Shown here: positions 21,618 to 30,985 of the stretch, one piece after another
Numbering within the stretch: position 1 is the first letter of the stretch
Layout: the number at the start of each line of letters is the position of its first letter
Source of the DNA: Akkermansia sp. RCC_12PD
GTDB lineage: Bacteria > Verrucomicrobiota > Verrucomicrobiia > Verrucomicrobiales > Akkermansiaceae
DNA: 64,000 nt
Assembly: GCF_036417355.1 (NCBI RefSeq)
Contig: NZ_CP143889.1
Span: forward strand, 310,001 to 374,000
Direction of reading: 5' to 3'
Program-made: the position numbers and the translations under genes
The notes under the pieces: generated by a model
What the model was told of the DNA's origin: nothing
Databases searched by the model: none
Seen by the model: only the letters and a program-made list of their open reading frames with translations

Positions 21618-22631
21618 TCACCGCAGCTCCACCCATATGCCGCGGTGGTCGCTGGCCTGGCGGGAGGGGAGAGTGTCGAGGACGCCCATGGGGGGCTTGC
21701 GGCCAAGTCGTTTTTTCAGGGTATTGTTGATGAAGATATGGTCAAAGGAATGGTAAGTGTCGCCGTCTTCGTAATAGATGGTCCACGTTTCTCCGCGGGA
21801 ATCCTTTGGTTTCAGACGATTCAGGCGGGAGTCCGTTTTCGCCGGTCCCTGGATAACCTGCACGGAACTGTCCGCGGGGCCGTCATTGAAGTCCCCGTAT
21901 AACAGCAGGGGCATGCCGTCCTGGGAGGCCATAACGCCGTTCAGGTAGTCGCGCAGGGCATAGGCTTCCCTTCTGCGGGTTTCCTCCGCGGAGCCGTCAC
22001 GGCTCAGCCGGGATTTCAAATGAACGCCTATCAGGCGGAACTGGCGGGAATCCGGCATTTTTACGGTGGCGTCCAGAATGCCGCGGAGCATCGTTTTACG
22101 CCGTTTGGGTTCTCCCGGTACGGGCACATCCGTCACGGAACGGTTGCTGACAATGGGGTACTTCGACAACAGGGCCAGTCCACGGTCTTCACCGTCCCGC
22201 ATGACCAGTACCTTGTGCGGCAGCTGCACGCCCTTTCTTTTCAATCGCATTTGCAGGTCGCGCACGGCGGCTTCCCCGCCCATTTCGGACAGGCCCACGA
22301 TTTCAGCGCCGGATTGCCTGACGAGCTCCACTATGGCCTCCCGTGCTTCCACGGGCTTGTACTTCACTTGAAAATTGCTTCTTCGCGGGTCTTCCGGCAC
22401 AAAATAGTTGCCCGTATTCATGGTCAGCATCCTGACGGGCTCCCCCTTCTCCGGAAGGGTGATCTTTTCCGGCGCCATTCCCTCCTCCGCCGCCTGCCGG
22501 GACGCGGGTACGGCCTCCATCGTGTCCGGAAGCAGTTTCCATTCCGACAGGCCGTAGCCTATCAGGGCGCACAGCACAATCAGGGCCGCGATTACCGAAG
22601 ATCCCCTGCTTTTGGACGTTTTCCTGACCAT
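21618..22631 (-). CDS. Membrane-anchored endonuclease/exonuclease/phosphatase (EEP) family protein
   Basis: The 337-residue protein has a basic N-terminus and one transmembrane helix (about 12-30), then an EEP domain with its metal and catalytic motifs: GLSEMGG (Glu), IGVHLKSR (His), YGDFND (Asp/Asn) and a terminal SDHRGIW (Asp-His). The domain is therefore probably active and would face the periplasm. Substrates in this superfamily range from nucleic acids to phospholipids and inositol phosphates, and nothing here chooses among them. It is divergent from the ECF sigma factor gene with a 120-base shared upstream region, and it has its own terminator. Confidence 0.82.
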   Translation of the reverse strand: MVRKTSKSRGSSVIAALIVLCALIGYGLSEWKLLPDTMEAVPASRQAAEEGMAPEKITLPEKGEPVRMLTMNTGNYFVPEDPRRSNFQVKYKPVEAREAIVELVRQSGAEIVGLSEMGGEAAVRDLQMRLKRKGVQLPHKVLVMRDGEDRGLALLSKYPIVSNRSVTDVPVPGEPKRRKTMLRGILDATVKMPDSRQFRLIGVHLKSRLSRDGSAEETRRREAYALRDYLNGVMASQDGMPLLLYGDFNDGPADSSVQVIQGPAKTDSRLNRLKPKDSRGETWTIYYEDGDTYHSFDHIFINNTLKKRLGRKPPMGVLDTLPSRQASDHRGIWVELR

Positions 22632-22751
22632 ATCCGTTTCCTTGAAAGAATGTTTCCCGCAAAAGCGTAGTGAATGAATAACACCGCCGTGAAAATTCCG
22701 CTCCCATTACTCGGCTTTCACTTCACTTTCATCCGTAATTCATGATAAAAC

Positions 22752-23438
22752 ATGAATGTGCCCCCATTGCAACCCAAGAACGAGTCCCAGCCTGACGAGA
22801 ATACGCTTTCCCAGTATGCGGAACATACCAGGAAAAGCCTGATTGCCCGTCTGGAAAATTGGGAAGACCAGCGCACCTGGGATGAATTTTACCGTACATA
22901 CTGGCGGCTTATTTACTCCGTGGCGCTGAAGGCCGGATTAAGGGAGGACGAAGCCTGGGACGTGGTGCAGGAGACCATTCTTTCCATCGCCAAGCAGAGC
23001 AAGAAGAACATCTACAACCCGGAACAGGGCTCTTTCAAGCTATGGCTCTGGAACATGACCCGCTGGCGCATCAACGACCAGTTCCGCAAACGGAAAAAGG
23101 ACACGGCCATGCTGATGAATCCTGACGCCGGCGAATCCCAGGAACACCCCATCGACAAGATTCCGGACGAAGGCAAGAACAACTTTGACCAGGTATGGGA
23201 GCGGGAATGGCAGAACAACCTTCTGCAGGCCGCGCTGGAACGCGTCAAGGCCAAGGTGTCCCCCAAGCAGTTCCAGATTTTCGACTACTACGTGCTGAGG
23301 GAATGGGATGCGGCCAAGGTCCGCAGGCAGCTTGGCGTCACCATCGCCCAGGTGTACCTTGCCAAGCACCGCGTGGGCAGTGTTCTGAAAAAGGAACTGC
23401 AATTCCTCCAGTCCCAGGAGGAAGAACACCGGAAATAG
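22752..23438 (+). CDS. RNA polymerase ECF-type sigma factor
   Basis: The 228-residue sigma-70 family protein has region 2 (about residues 30-110), with the DEAWDVVQETIL and RWRINDQFRKRKK segments, and region 4 (about 155-215), with the helix-turn-helix WDAAKVRRQLGVTIAQVYLAK. It lacks regions 1 and 3, as ECF factors do. A long acidic linker separates the two regions. No anti-sigma factor gene is adjacent. Instead the next gene on the same strand, 168 bases on, encodes a PP2C phosphatase with PAS sensors, which hints at partner-switching or phospho-control (inference). Confidence 0.88.
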   Translation: MNVPPLQPKNESQPDENTLSQYAEHTRKSLIARLENWEDQRTWDEFYRTYWRLIYSVALKAGLREDEAWDVVQETILSIAKQSKKNIYNPEQGSFKLWLWNMTRWRINDQFRKRKKDTAMLMNPDAGESQEHPIDKIPDEGKNNFDQVWEREWQNNLLQAALERVKAKVSPKQFQIFDYYVLREWDAAKVRRQLGVTIAQVYLAKHRVGSVLKKELQFLQSQEEEHRK

Positions 23439-23562
23439 CATTTTCCGCAACGTTCAACGTTTTACGATCCCGGAAAATTTCAGGAAAGCCGTCCGGAAAC
23501 CTCCCGGCATGCCTTTTCCGGGCCGTCCTTCCGGCCGGGATAAGATTCCCTTATTTTGTCTC

Positions 23563-23592
23563 TTGCCAAGGGAGCTGTTTTGTCGTTAGATT
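23563..23592 (+). promoter_or_regulatory. Candidate promoter of the PAS-PP2C phosphatase
   Basis: TTGCCA (23563-23568) and TAGATT (23587-23592) are 18 bases apart. The start codon is only 14 bases past the -10 element, so the 5' leader would be about 7 bases. Confidence 0.4.
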
Positions 23593-23606
23593 AGCGGCAA
23601 CTGCAT

Positions 23607-25244
23607 ATGCCGCCCTCACGCAACAGACATTCCGCCCAGAAGGTGTTCACCTGGGACAAGATCAAGATGGCCCTGTCAGCGGCGGAAGAGGGATTCTACA
23701 TCTGGAATATCAAGACGGGCGTCATCCACTACACGGACCGCTGCCTGACCATGATGGGGGCCAGCCGCAAGGAAAAGGCCCCCAATATTTTCACCCAGCC
23801 GGAACTCACCATCCATGAGGAGGACCAGGCCTTTTTCTCCCAGGAAGTGCGCCGGTACCTAGACGGGCATTCACACATGCCCATGCGCATCGAAATCCGG
23901 ATGAAGAAGCTCAACTCCAAAAGCTGGAGCTGGGTCCGGGTCAACGGCATCGCGCGCCGGGACAAGCAGCGCCGTCCCGTCATGCTCATAGGCGTCTGGG
24001 TCAACATCACCAGGCGCAAGACGGCGGAACTGCGCGCCGCGGAGGACCGGGACCTGTTCCATACTCTGATTGAACACATTCCGGACAGCATTTATTTCAA
24101 GAACCGGGAATCGCGCTTCGTTCTGGCCAACTCGGCCACGGCCAACAAGCTGGGCGTCCCCACTCCGGCGGACCTGACCGGACGGACGGACGCCTATTTC
24201 TTTGACAAGACCATGTCCGACATTTCCCGGAACGAGGAACTGGACATCATGAAGACCGGCCGCCCCATCCGCGCCCGGCTCCATCATGAGACATGGCTGC
24301 ACAGGGACGATACCTGGAGCCAGATCAGCAAATTCCCGTGGTATGGCCGCAACGGGGACCTCAAGGGAATCGTGGGCATTTCCAGCGACGTCACTAAACT
24401 GGTCAAGACGGAGATCAAGGCGAGGGAAACGGCCCGCATCCTGGAAGAACGGAACAAGTCCCTGGAAAAGGAAATCGACCTGGCCCGTGAAATCCAGTTC
24501 GCCCTGCTCCCCTACGAGCTCCCCTCCCGTTCCCGCACGGAACGCGGAGTGACCCGGAAGGCGGATTTCCACCACATCTTCACCCCTTCCGAAGGGGTGG
24601 CGGGCGACTGGTTCGACGCCTTCCCCGTAGGCGACTCCGGCGTAGGGGCCATTGTCTGCGATGTGATGGGGCACGGCATCCGCGCCGCCCTGATCGCCTC
24701 CATGCTCCGGGGCCTGATGGAACAGCTTTCCCACTTGGCGGACAATCCCGCCGCATTCCTCACTTCCCTCAACCACCAGCTTTCCAAAATACTGCAAAGG
24801 GCCAACACCACCATGTTCGCCTCCGCCGTTTATATTTACCTGGACCTGGAAACGGGCGTCATGACCGCCTCCACGGCGGGCCACCCGCATCCCATCGTGC
24901 TGGGACCGGACGGAATCGCACGCAAGATGCCCCTGCCCCGCGGCATCGCCATGGGCCTGCTGGATGACGCCGCCTACCAAAACGCCCAGTTTCCCCTCCT
25001 TCCGGGTTCACGCATCCTGATGTACACGGACGGCCTGACGGAAGCCGCCAATGCTGAAGGCGAAGAAATGGGAGTGGAACGCCTGATTGATTACTTCAAC
25101 AATTCCACGGCCAAGACCACCAAGGACTTCGTGCATCAGGCCCTTACCTGCGTAGCTAAATTCACGGGCTGCACCAACCAGGCGGACGATATCTGCATGC
25201 TGGGCATCAGCTATTCCGAGCAGGAGGAAGAAACCGGACATTAA
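23607..25244 (+). CDS. PAS-PAS-SpoIIE/PP2C serine phosphatase (RsbU-like)
   Basis: The 545-residue cytoplasmic signalling protein has two PAS folds (about 18-135 and 145-268), a short coiled coil (about 270-295, ERNKSLEKEIDLAREIQ), then a SpoIIE-type PP2C domain. The metal-binding Asp motifs VAGDWFDAF, DVMGHG and YTDGLTEA are all present, so it should be active. Family members dephosphorylate anti-anti-sigma proteins in partner-switching systems. The neighbouring ECF sigma factor makes a joint stress or environmental response plausible, but no anti-sigma or STAS protein is nearby. No transmembrane segment is seen. It ends convergently with the WD40-like gene, overlapping by four bases. Confidence 0.88.
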   Translation: MPPSRNRHSAQKVFTWDKIKMALSAAEEGFYIWNIKTGVIHYTDRCLTMMGASRKEKAPNIFTQPELTIHEEDQAFFSQEVRRYLDGHSHMPMRIEIRMKKLNSKSWSWVRVNGIARRDKQRRPVMLIGVWVNITRRKTAELRAAEDRDLFHTLIEHIPDSIYFKNRESRFVLANSATANKLGVPTPADLTGRTDAYFFDKTMSDISRNEELDIMKTGRPIRARLHHETWLHRDDTWSQISKFPWYGRNGDLKGIVGISSDVTKLVKTEIKARETARILEERNKSLEKEIDLAREIQFALLPYELPSRSRTERGVTRKADFHHIFTPSEGVAGDWFDAFPVGDSGVGAIVCDVMGHGIRAALIASMLRGLMEQLSHLADNPAAFLTSLNHQLSKILQRANTTMFASAVYIYLDLETGVMTASTAGHPHPIVLGPDGIARKMPLPRGIAMGLLDDAAYQNAQFPLLPGSRILMYTDGLTEAANAEGEEMGVERLIDYFNNSTAKTTKDFVHQALTCVAKFTGCTNQADDICMLGISYSEQEEETGH

Positions 25245-26590
25245 TTGCCGGACTCTCCATTTCCGGATATTTTCCAAACCCTGACATTCTCGCCGTCCAG
25301 CCATGCGATCATGGAATCGTCCGCGGAAAAAGCTAGGATTTTTCCCGGAGCTTTCATGGGCGTCCCCGAGGCGAAAGAGACAACTCCTTCAGGCGCCCTG
25401 TTTCCACCATGGAAATGCAAATATTTTTCCCCCGGAGAAATCTCCATGTATAAAATGAAGGGAAACCAGTACACGACCTCCCCGGAGGCCCTCTTTTTCC
25501 CAATATCCCAGATCAGCACTGCCGGTTCGTAATTATACAGGGAGCATCCGGAAAACTGCGCCATCACGGCATAACGCCCGTCCCGGGTCACATAAAAAAT
25601 ATCCGGCGGATTATTTGATTCAAAGTCCGCACTCCTCTTCGCCTTAAAAGGATTTTCAAATTTTCCTGAAGCTTCTTTCAATTGGCTGCGCATGGTGGAA
25701 ACGGGCAAATCCACCTTCCGCATTACCTTGTTTTCGGGATCAAAGCACATTCTGGAAAATGGTTTGACGATGCCGAACAGGGGGCTCGAGAGAGAAGTCG
25801 TCTGCCGGTCTGCCACGCCGGTTTTCTCCAAAATCCGATGATGCTCCAGATCATATATTTCCGCACATTCTCCCGCCCTGTCTGCTACAAATACTGCCGA
25901 ACCGTCTTTACTGAACCGGACGACGTCCACGGAAGCGCCTTTTCTTCCTCCCGGTTTCTTCCAGAGTTCTTTTCCCTGCAACAAATCCCACACGGCTACA
26001 TACCCGTCCTGATTAAAAAACGCTGCCCTGCCTCCATCCGGGGAATAGGTAAAAAACTTCCCTTTCTCCGATACGGCACGAAATGGCGAACTGATGCCTT
26101 CCTCCGTCACTTCATGTACCGTCCAGCCCTTTACACTTCCCCTCCCTAAAAGCAGAGAGCCATCCGGACTCAGCAACCCCTGGAAAACCGCTTGCCTTTT
26201 ATAAGGCCCCTGTGTCTTTCCAAGAAGAGTACCCGCCACGGCATCCCACACGGTATAAAAATAACCATTCTGCCCCCTGCCCGCTTCCGCCAGAATGCGT
26301 GATCCATCGCCAGAAAAAGAAAAACTGTTCCATAAGGAAGGCTCGTCCCATAAAGGAGGGCGCACCAAATCCGCGACTTTCTTTCCCGAAGGAATGGCCC
26401 ACAAGGAAGGCACGCCCTTTCCGCAAACCAGGAGGCGGCTCCCATCAGGGGAAAAAATGGCACTTCCCGCTCCCTGTTTTCCCGCAGGAATGGAACACAC
26501 CTGCCGCCCCTGCAGCGGCACAGGTTCCCGAAGGGGCAGCTGTGCGCCGGACAGCCCGCAGCAGGCGATGCCGGCAGCGAGGAACTTCAT
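25241..26590 (-). CDS. Secreted WD40-repeat-like beta-propeller protein
   Basis: I choose the ATG at 26590, giving a signal sequence MKFLAAGIACCGLSG; the frame allows one eight codons earlier. Cys near the end of the hydrophobic stretch could make it a lipoprotein. The 449-residue body has several WD40-like blades (for example SAIFSPDGSRLLV, FFTYSPDGGRAAF, VVRFSKDGSAVFV, LAFSADDSMIAWLDGENVRVWKI). It therefore probably folds as a propeller used for protein binding. No catalytic residue is evident and partners are unknown. It lies downstream of the MFS gene on the same strand with an 86-base gap. Confidence 0.7.
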   Translation of the reverse strand: MKFLAAGIACCGLSGAQLPLREPVPLQGRQVCSIPAGKQGAGSAIFSPDGSRLLVCGKGVPSLWAIPSGKKVADLVRPPLWDEPSLWNSFSFSGDGSRILAEAGRGQNGYFYTVWDAVAGTLLGKTQGPYKRQAVFQGLLSPDGSLLLGRGSVKGWTVHEVTEEGISSPFRAVSEKGKFFTYSPDGGRAAFFNQDGYVAVWDLLQGKELWKKPGGRKGASVDVVRFSKDGSAVFVADRAGECAEIYDLEHHRILEKTGVADRQTTSLSSPLFGIVKPFSRMCFDPENKVMRKVDLPVSTMRSQLKEASGKFENPFKAKRSADFESNNPPDIFYVTRDGRYAVMAQFSGCSLYNYEPAVLIWDIGKKRASGEVVYWFPFILYMEISPGEKYLHFHGGNRAPEGVVSFASGTPMKAPGKILAFSADDSMIAWLDGENVRVWKISGNGESGN

Positions 26591-26676
26591 GAAAAAAACT
26601 TTCATTATCAACATCTAACAAAACGAAAAAATGTTGGCAATTCATTTTTCAATAACAAGGGATAACCCATAATCCT

Positions 26677-27927
26677 TCATGCTCCTTCCAGGCAGTCATC
26701 CGGGGTAAACCTGAAATTGCGCCAGAAAGGCACGCTGAGCATCCAGATGGAGAACAGGGCTTCCAGCCCTCCGGCCATGATAATCGTCGCTTGGACTCCC
26801 AAGGAATCCACCACGGCCCCCCAGCCCATGGCGGCCAACGGCTGCACTCCGATCGTGACGATGCTGAAAAGCCCCAGAATGGCGGATTTCCTTTCCGGAG
26901 GCGCCAGAAGCTGAACGGCGGAAGAGGAGGTAACGAACAGCGTGGAGGTAGCCAGGCCCGCAAAAAAGAAACACAGGGCCTGCACCTCCACCACGTTGAC
27001 GATGCCCGCCACGCAAAGGGCGCTCCCCATCCACAGGGTTCCGGAAGAAAGCTTGGCCCCCACCCTGTCGCTTTTGCGCGCAAAGGGCATTACCAGCAGG
27101 ATGCTGACCATGGCTCCAGCTCCCACCGCTCCCAGTATCAGTCCGGTATTGCGGGGATTTCCGTGCATCAGGGCCGGAACGATCTGGTAGAGAGACTGCC
27201 CGCAAATATTCTGGATCAGGGCGCTGAGCATGATGAACAGCAGGCTGCGGGTGGACAATACCGCCTTGAGACCGGAAACCTTTCTGCCGGAACCGCGCTG
27301 CTTTTTCGGCGCGGCGGCTTCGGAAATATGGCCTTTCAGGGAAACCAGGCAGCCGATCAGCGGAAGACTGGCCAGGACATTGCCACCGAAAGCGGTGGCC
27401 GCCCCCCATTCCGCAATGATATAGCCTGCCAAAGCCGGGCCCACCGCCCTGCATGTGTTGAATACCAGGGAATACATCCCCACCGCCTCCTGGAGCTGCT
27501 TCCGGGGGATCAGGTCCCCCACAAACGCCTGCTGCGTGGGAAAGCCCACCGTCTGGTTGATGCCCATGACCAGCCCCGCCGCATACAAATGCCACAATTG
27601 CAGGGCATCCAGAAACGTCAGAAGAAACAGGACCGCCGCCACCAGCCATTGCACGGATTGCACGGCAATCAGCAGCTTGCGGCGGTCAAAGCGGTCGCCC
27701 AGTCCGGCCAGCAGCATGCCCCCTAAAAAGAAGGGCAGCGCATTTAGGGCGGCCAGCAAACCCACCGCCGTGGCGGAACCGCCGGAAATGCTGTAAACCA
27801 GGATGCCCATGGCTGTAACCTGCAGCCACATTCCGATCAGGGCACATGCCTGCCCGGACCAGAAAATTTGCAGGTTCTTCACCTGAAGGGGCTTGAAAAA
27901 GCCCAGCCAGTCATTCAGCAATTTCAT
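26677..27927 (-). CDS. Major facilitator superfamily transporter (EntS/MFS_3-like exporter)
   Basis: The 416-residue protein has about 12 hydrophobic segments and the MFS cytoplasmic loop motif GLGDRFDRRKLL between helices 2 and 3. The opening LQVKNLQIFWSGQACALIGMWLQ is characteristic of the MFS_3 group, which contains EntS-like siderophore exporters and uncharacterised efflux proteins. The substrate is unknown and there are no siderophore genes nearby. It sits 92 bases downstream of the M60 peptidase gene on the same strand. Confidence 0.85.
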   Translation of the reverse strand: MKLLNDWLGFFKPLQVKNLQIFWSGQACALIGMWLQVTAMGILVYSISGGSATAVGLLAALNALPFFLGGMLLAGLGDRFDRRKLLIAVQSVQWLVAAVLFLLTFLDALQLWHLYAAGLVMGINQTVGFPTQQAFVGDLIPRKQLQEAVGMYSLVFNTCRAVGPALAGYIIAEWGAATAFGGNVLASLPLIGCLVSLKGHISEAAAPKKQRGSGRKVSGLKAVLSTRSLLFIMLSALIQNICGQSLYQIVPALMHGNPRNTGLILGAVGAGAMVSILLVMPFARKSDRVGAKLSSGTLWMGSALCVAGIVNVVEVQALCFFFAGLATSTLFVTSSSAVQLLAPPERKSAILGLFSIVTIGVQPLAAMGWGAVVDSLGVQATIIMAGGLEALFSIWMLSVPFWRNFRFTPDDCLEGA

Positions 27928-28019
27928 TCAACCCCGGCATCCTAATCCGCGCCGCCGGAACCGTCCAGACGCGAGTATGACACCGGGGAGAAGCCCGTTT
28001 CCAGGCAATTTCCCCTCTT

Positions 28020-29960
28020 CTATTCATCCCGCGTATAACAGGCGGGATAATCGCTGGAAGGCAGCCAGACAGGCAGATTTTTCATTTTGGCCCTGGCGTG
28101 TTCGGAAACGGGTATGCGCCAGATTTCAAAGAAGGGTCCCATGTTCTTACCCGTCACCTTGGAAAAGGCGGACATCACCCATTCCCATTTCTTTTCATCG
28201 CTTAACTTGCCATTGTCGTAAGGCTTGTCATGGTATTGCAGGGCCACTTGCCGGAAGGCGTCAAACCCCAGATGGTACATCAGCTCCACCCAGAAGAAGA
28301 GCTGCACCTTGTTGGGCGCGTCCTTGTAAGTCTGGCTTCCGGTAAAATATTTCTTCAGTTCGGAGCTCATGCCGTACGGCCCCATGCCCCCGCCCCAGCA
28401 GGACTCGTAATTCTTGCCCGTCCCCATCACTTCACAGAGCATGGAAAAAATGTTGACGGAAACTTCCGTCTGCCCCTCCATCGTGAACGGAGGCGCCTGA
28501 TGGTTGTGCCCCAGTTCATGCCAAAGCCCCCAGCTTCCGGAATTGATGATGGCGCCGCTGGCGATCGAATTCGTCCAGTCGGTCGTCGCCATGGCGGGAT
28601 AGCCGGAGTGCCCGGCTCCTGCGGAAATCTGTCTGTCCACGACAAAGCGCATGGGATGATGAAGGCGGTCCGGCTTGGTATCCCACCCCATGATCCAATC
28701 CTGGAGCGCCATGTTTTTTTGCAGGAATTCCGCCACCTTCTGAACGTCGGGGCAGCGTTTCAACTGCTCCACCGGCATGGTCATCACCAGGCGCGGCATG
28801 CGGATTTCCCCCCACGGGGCCTTGCAATTTTCCAACTGCGCCGCCCATTGTTCCGGAGTAGTCACCCCCAGAATAAAGAGAGGCGCCGGAGTAGCTCCGG
28901 AAATCTGCACCTTGAAGGTCCGGCCTCTCTTGGAACGCTTGCCCACATTCACATACACCAGGCCGCCCATCGGATTCACCAGCTTCACGCGCCCCCGGTC
29001 CGCCGGGACCTGCACCGTTATTTCCGGAACCCTTCTCCAGGCATCCAGCTTGTGCAGGCTGTCCGTATGGCACCCGATGCGGATTCCGAGAGAACTCTCC
29101 TTGGGCGCCCCGGACAGGGAACATGAAATTTCCGCTCCCGGTGGGGCATACAGACCCGTGCTGTGCCATCCTGTGATGTTGGAATCTATCTCCACCGTGC
29201 GCCTCACGAGCGGAGCGCCGTCCTGCGGAGCTCCGGGAAAATCCTTTGCCGCCGGGCAGGCCTTCAGGGTGGAAGGCTTGTCGTCCTTCCAGGAGCGGCA
29301 CCTTTCCAGCAAGTCATCCATGCGCTTGTCATCCGTCCCTCTTTTCCACGGTGTACTTCCGGAAGGGAATTCCTCCATGCCTGTCAATTTTTCAGCCTTG
29401 TCCCATGACCATGTTTCCAGGGGCTTGTCGGCATCCATCGGTATTTCATCCTTGCAGACGGTGGCGTACACGGAAAGATCCGGCATGGGATTCTTGACAG
29501 GCTGCGGAAAGCGCCCTTCGGGTTCCGGCTCTTCCTCCTCGGCGGGTTCTTCCTGCTGGCGCTCCTGTTCCTCCCGCTCACGGCGTTCCAGCTCTTCCCT
29601 CCTCCTCTTTTCCGCTTCCTCCCTCTTGGCCTGCTCCTGAAGTTTTTGCACCGCCTCCTGTTCCAGGGCCTCCTTCTTCTTCCTCGCTTCCTCCCTGGCC
29701 AGTTCGGCGGCTTCCCGCTCCTTCTCCCGGCGTTCCCTTATTTCCTTTTCCCGCTGCTTTCTCTGTTTTTCAGCGGCGGCCTTCATGGCTTTTTCCTTTG
29801 CCTGGCGTTCAGCAGTCAACTCCTGCGCCACCCTTTTCTTTTCCTGATTGTCCTGATACAGATAATACCCGGCTCCGACGCCGCAAATCAACAGCAGCAT
29901 CAGGAACCATCCTACGGCAGAGCCCCTGCCTGCCTTGCGGGCCAACGAAGAAACATGCAT
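28020..29960 (-). CDS. Peptidase M60 (enhancin/mucinase-type) with N-terminal anchor and coiled-coil stalk
   Basis: This is a zinc metallopeptidase of 646 residues. The gluzincin motif HELGHNHQ (481-488) is followed by GQTEVSVNIF, which supplies the third ligand. This is the M60 pattern of secreted peptidases that cut mucin-type O-glycoproteins. HSTGLYAPPG and NPMGGLVYVN upstream also fit the M60 fold. What is unusual is the N-terminus: a transmembrane helix at about 16-36 with no clear cleavage site. A highly charged Glu/Lys/Arg coiled coil follows (about 38-145), ending in an acidic run, like a stalk. The enzyme may thus be tethered to the inner membrane and reach outward (inference). Mucin as substrate is likely by family, not shown. 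Confidence 0.87.
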   Translation of the reverse strand: MHVSSLARKAGRGSAVGWFLMLLLICGVGAGYYLYQDNQEKKRVAQELTAERQAKEKAMKAAAEKQRKQREKEIRERREKEREAAELAREEARKKKEALEQEAVQKLQEQAKREEAEKRRREELERREREEQERQQEEPAEEEEPEPEGRFPQPVKNPMPDLSVYATVCKDEIPMDADKPLETWSWDKAEKLTGMEEFPSGSTPWKRGTDDKRMDDLLERCRSWKDDKPSTLKACPAAKDFPGAPQDGAPLVRRTVEIDSNITGWHSTGLYAPPGAEISCSLSGAPKESSLGIRIGCHTDSLHKLDAWRRVPEITVQVPADRGRVKLVNPMGGLVYVNVGKRSKRGRTFKVQISGATPAPLFILGVTTPEQWAAQLENCKAPWGEIRMPRLVMTMPVEQLKRCPDVQKVAEFLQKNMALQDWIMGWDTKPDRLHHPMRFVVDRQISAGAGHSGYPAMATTDWTNSIASGAIINSGSWGLWHELGHNHQAPPFTMEGQTEVSVNIFSMLCEVMGTGKNYESCWGGGMGPYGMSSELKKYFTGSQTYKDAPNKVQLFFWVELMYHLGFDAFRQVALQYHDKPYDNGKLSDEKKWEWVMSAFSKVTGKNMGPFFEIWRIPVSEHARAKMKNLPVWLPSSDYPACYTRDE

Positions 29961-30075
29961 GGAATTAGAAATAAAGATTTATATTATTCCTGCATGGGAA
30001 AAGGACGTTGTCAACAGGATTCTTTCCGTCCCTTGCACAATATAATGCGCCGCTTCCCAATCCCGGCAAAGAAGC

Positions 30076-30984
30076 TCATTCGGCAAGCGGTTCATCCGCA
30101 CCCCGTTTCCATTCCGCCGCCTTCAAGACATCCGTCCGCATGCCGAAATGCGGAAGGACCCCGTTCACCAAGCCGTCCAGAACTCCCATGGTTCGCGCTT
30201 TTGGACTGATGTAGCCGTGGCCGGAAACGACCATGGCCTTCACTTCATCCGCCGCATTAGACGGACAGCAACGGAACGCTTCCGGCAAATTCCTCATGGC
30301 GTCCAGGTCATTGTGCCCGTCGCCGAAAACGGCCGCACGAGCATAGGGGATGCCGAACCGGGATGCTATAAAAGCCAGAGCCGTTCCCTTGTTGTAATCC
30401 CGGTGGCTGAAACGCAGGTAAGGCCCCGCCCTCTGCGTGACGATTTCCTCATAAGGGGCCACCGTTCCATGAATCACGCCGGACACTGCATCCAGCCCCC
30501 GCGCATCGTTCACCACCAGGGAAAAGGCGTCATGCTGCTGCCTCTGGAGCTCCAGCCCGGAAAACTGCTTTTCCAGATGCTCCATCAACTCCTCCAGCAT
30601 ACGGCCATACCGGCTGAACAGGGAATCATGGGCAACCGCACATGCATCGTTCCAGCACACACCCGGCATCAGGCGGCCTTCCGCATCCGCCAGATGGACG
30701 TTGCGTTCCATGGTCACGGTAAAATCCGGGGCAAACGCTTCCGGATCATCCTGAAACATGTCCATCAGTCCCTCCCTCAGGTAAACCGGGTCACGCCCCG
30801 TATTGATGCCCCAAAGCACGCCATAGCGCGCCCGGAGCGCACGCATGAGGCGGAAAAAACTGCGGCGCTCCCCGGCAGGACCGCCCAGGGTGAACAGGGT
30901 ATCGTCAAAATCGAACGAAAAAAGGTACCGGGACTCTTCGGGCAGCGGAAGTGCCCGGACCGGAAGAAAACGCATCAATTCCAT
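30076..30984 (-). CDS. HAD-superfamily hydrolase, type IIB (Cof/SPP-like)
   Basis: The 302-residue cytoplasmic phosphatase has the nucleophile motif SFDFDDTLF near the N-terminus and the terminal metal motif GDGHNDLDAM, with a type-IIB cap between them. These are the hallmarks of Cof-like and sucrose-phosphate-phosphatase-like enzymes that hydrolyse sugar phosphates. The exact substrate is unknown. The start is one base after the stop of the OmpA-domain gene, so the two are translationally linked. The third gene of this operon is the alpha/beta-hydrolase-like protein. Confidence 0.85.
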   Translation of the reverse strand: MELMRFLPVRALPLPEESRYLFSFDFDDTLFTLGGPAGERRSFFRLMRALRARYGVLWGINTGRDPVYLREGLMDMFQDDPEAFAPDFTVTMERNVHLADAEGRLMPGVCWNDACAVAHDSLFSRYGRMLEELMEHLEKQFSGLELQRQQHDAFSLVVNDARGLDAVSGVIHGTVAPYEEIVTQRAGPYLRFSHRDYNKGTALAFIASRFGIPYARAAVFGDGHNDLDAMRNLPEAFRCCPSNAADEVKAMVVSGHGYISPKARTMGVLDGLVNGVLPHFGMRTDVLKAAEWKRGADEPLAE

Positions 30985-30985
30985 G

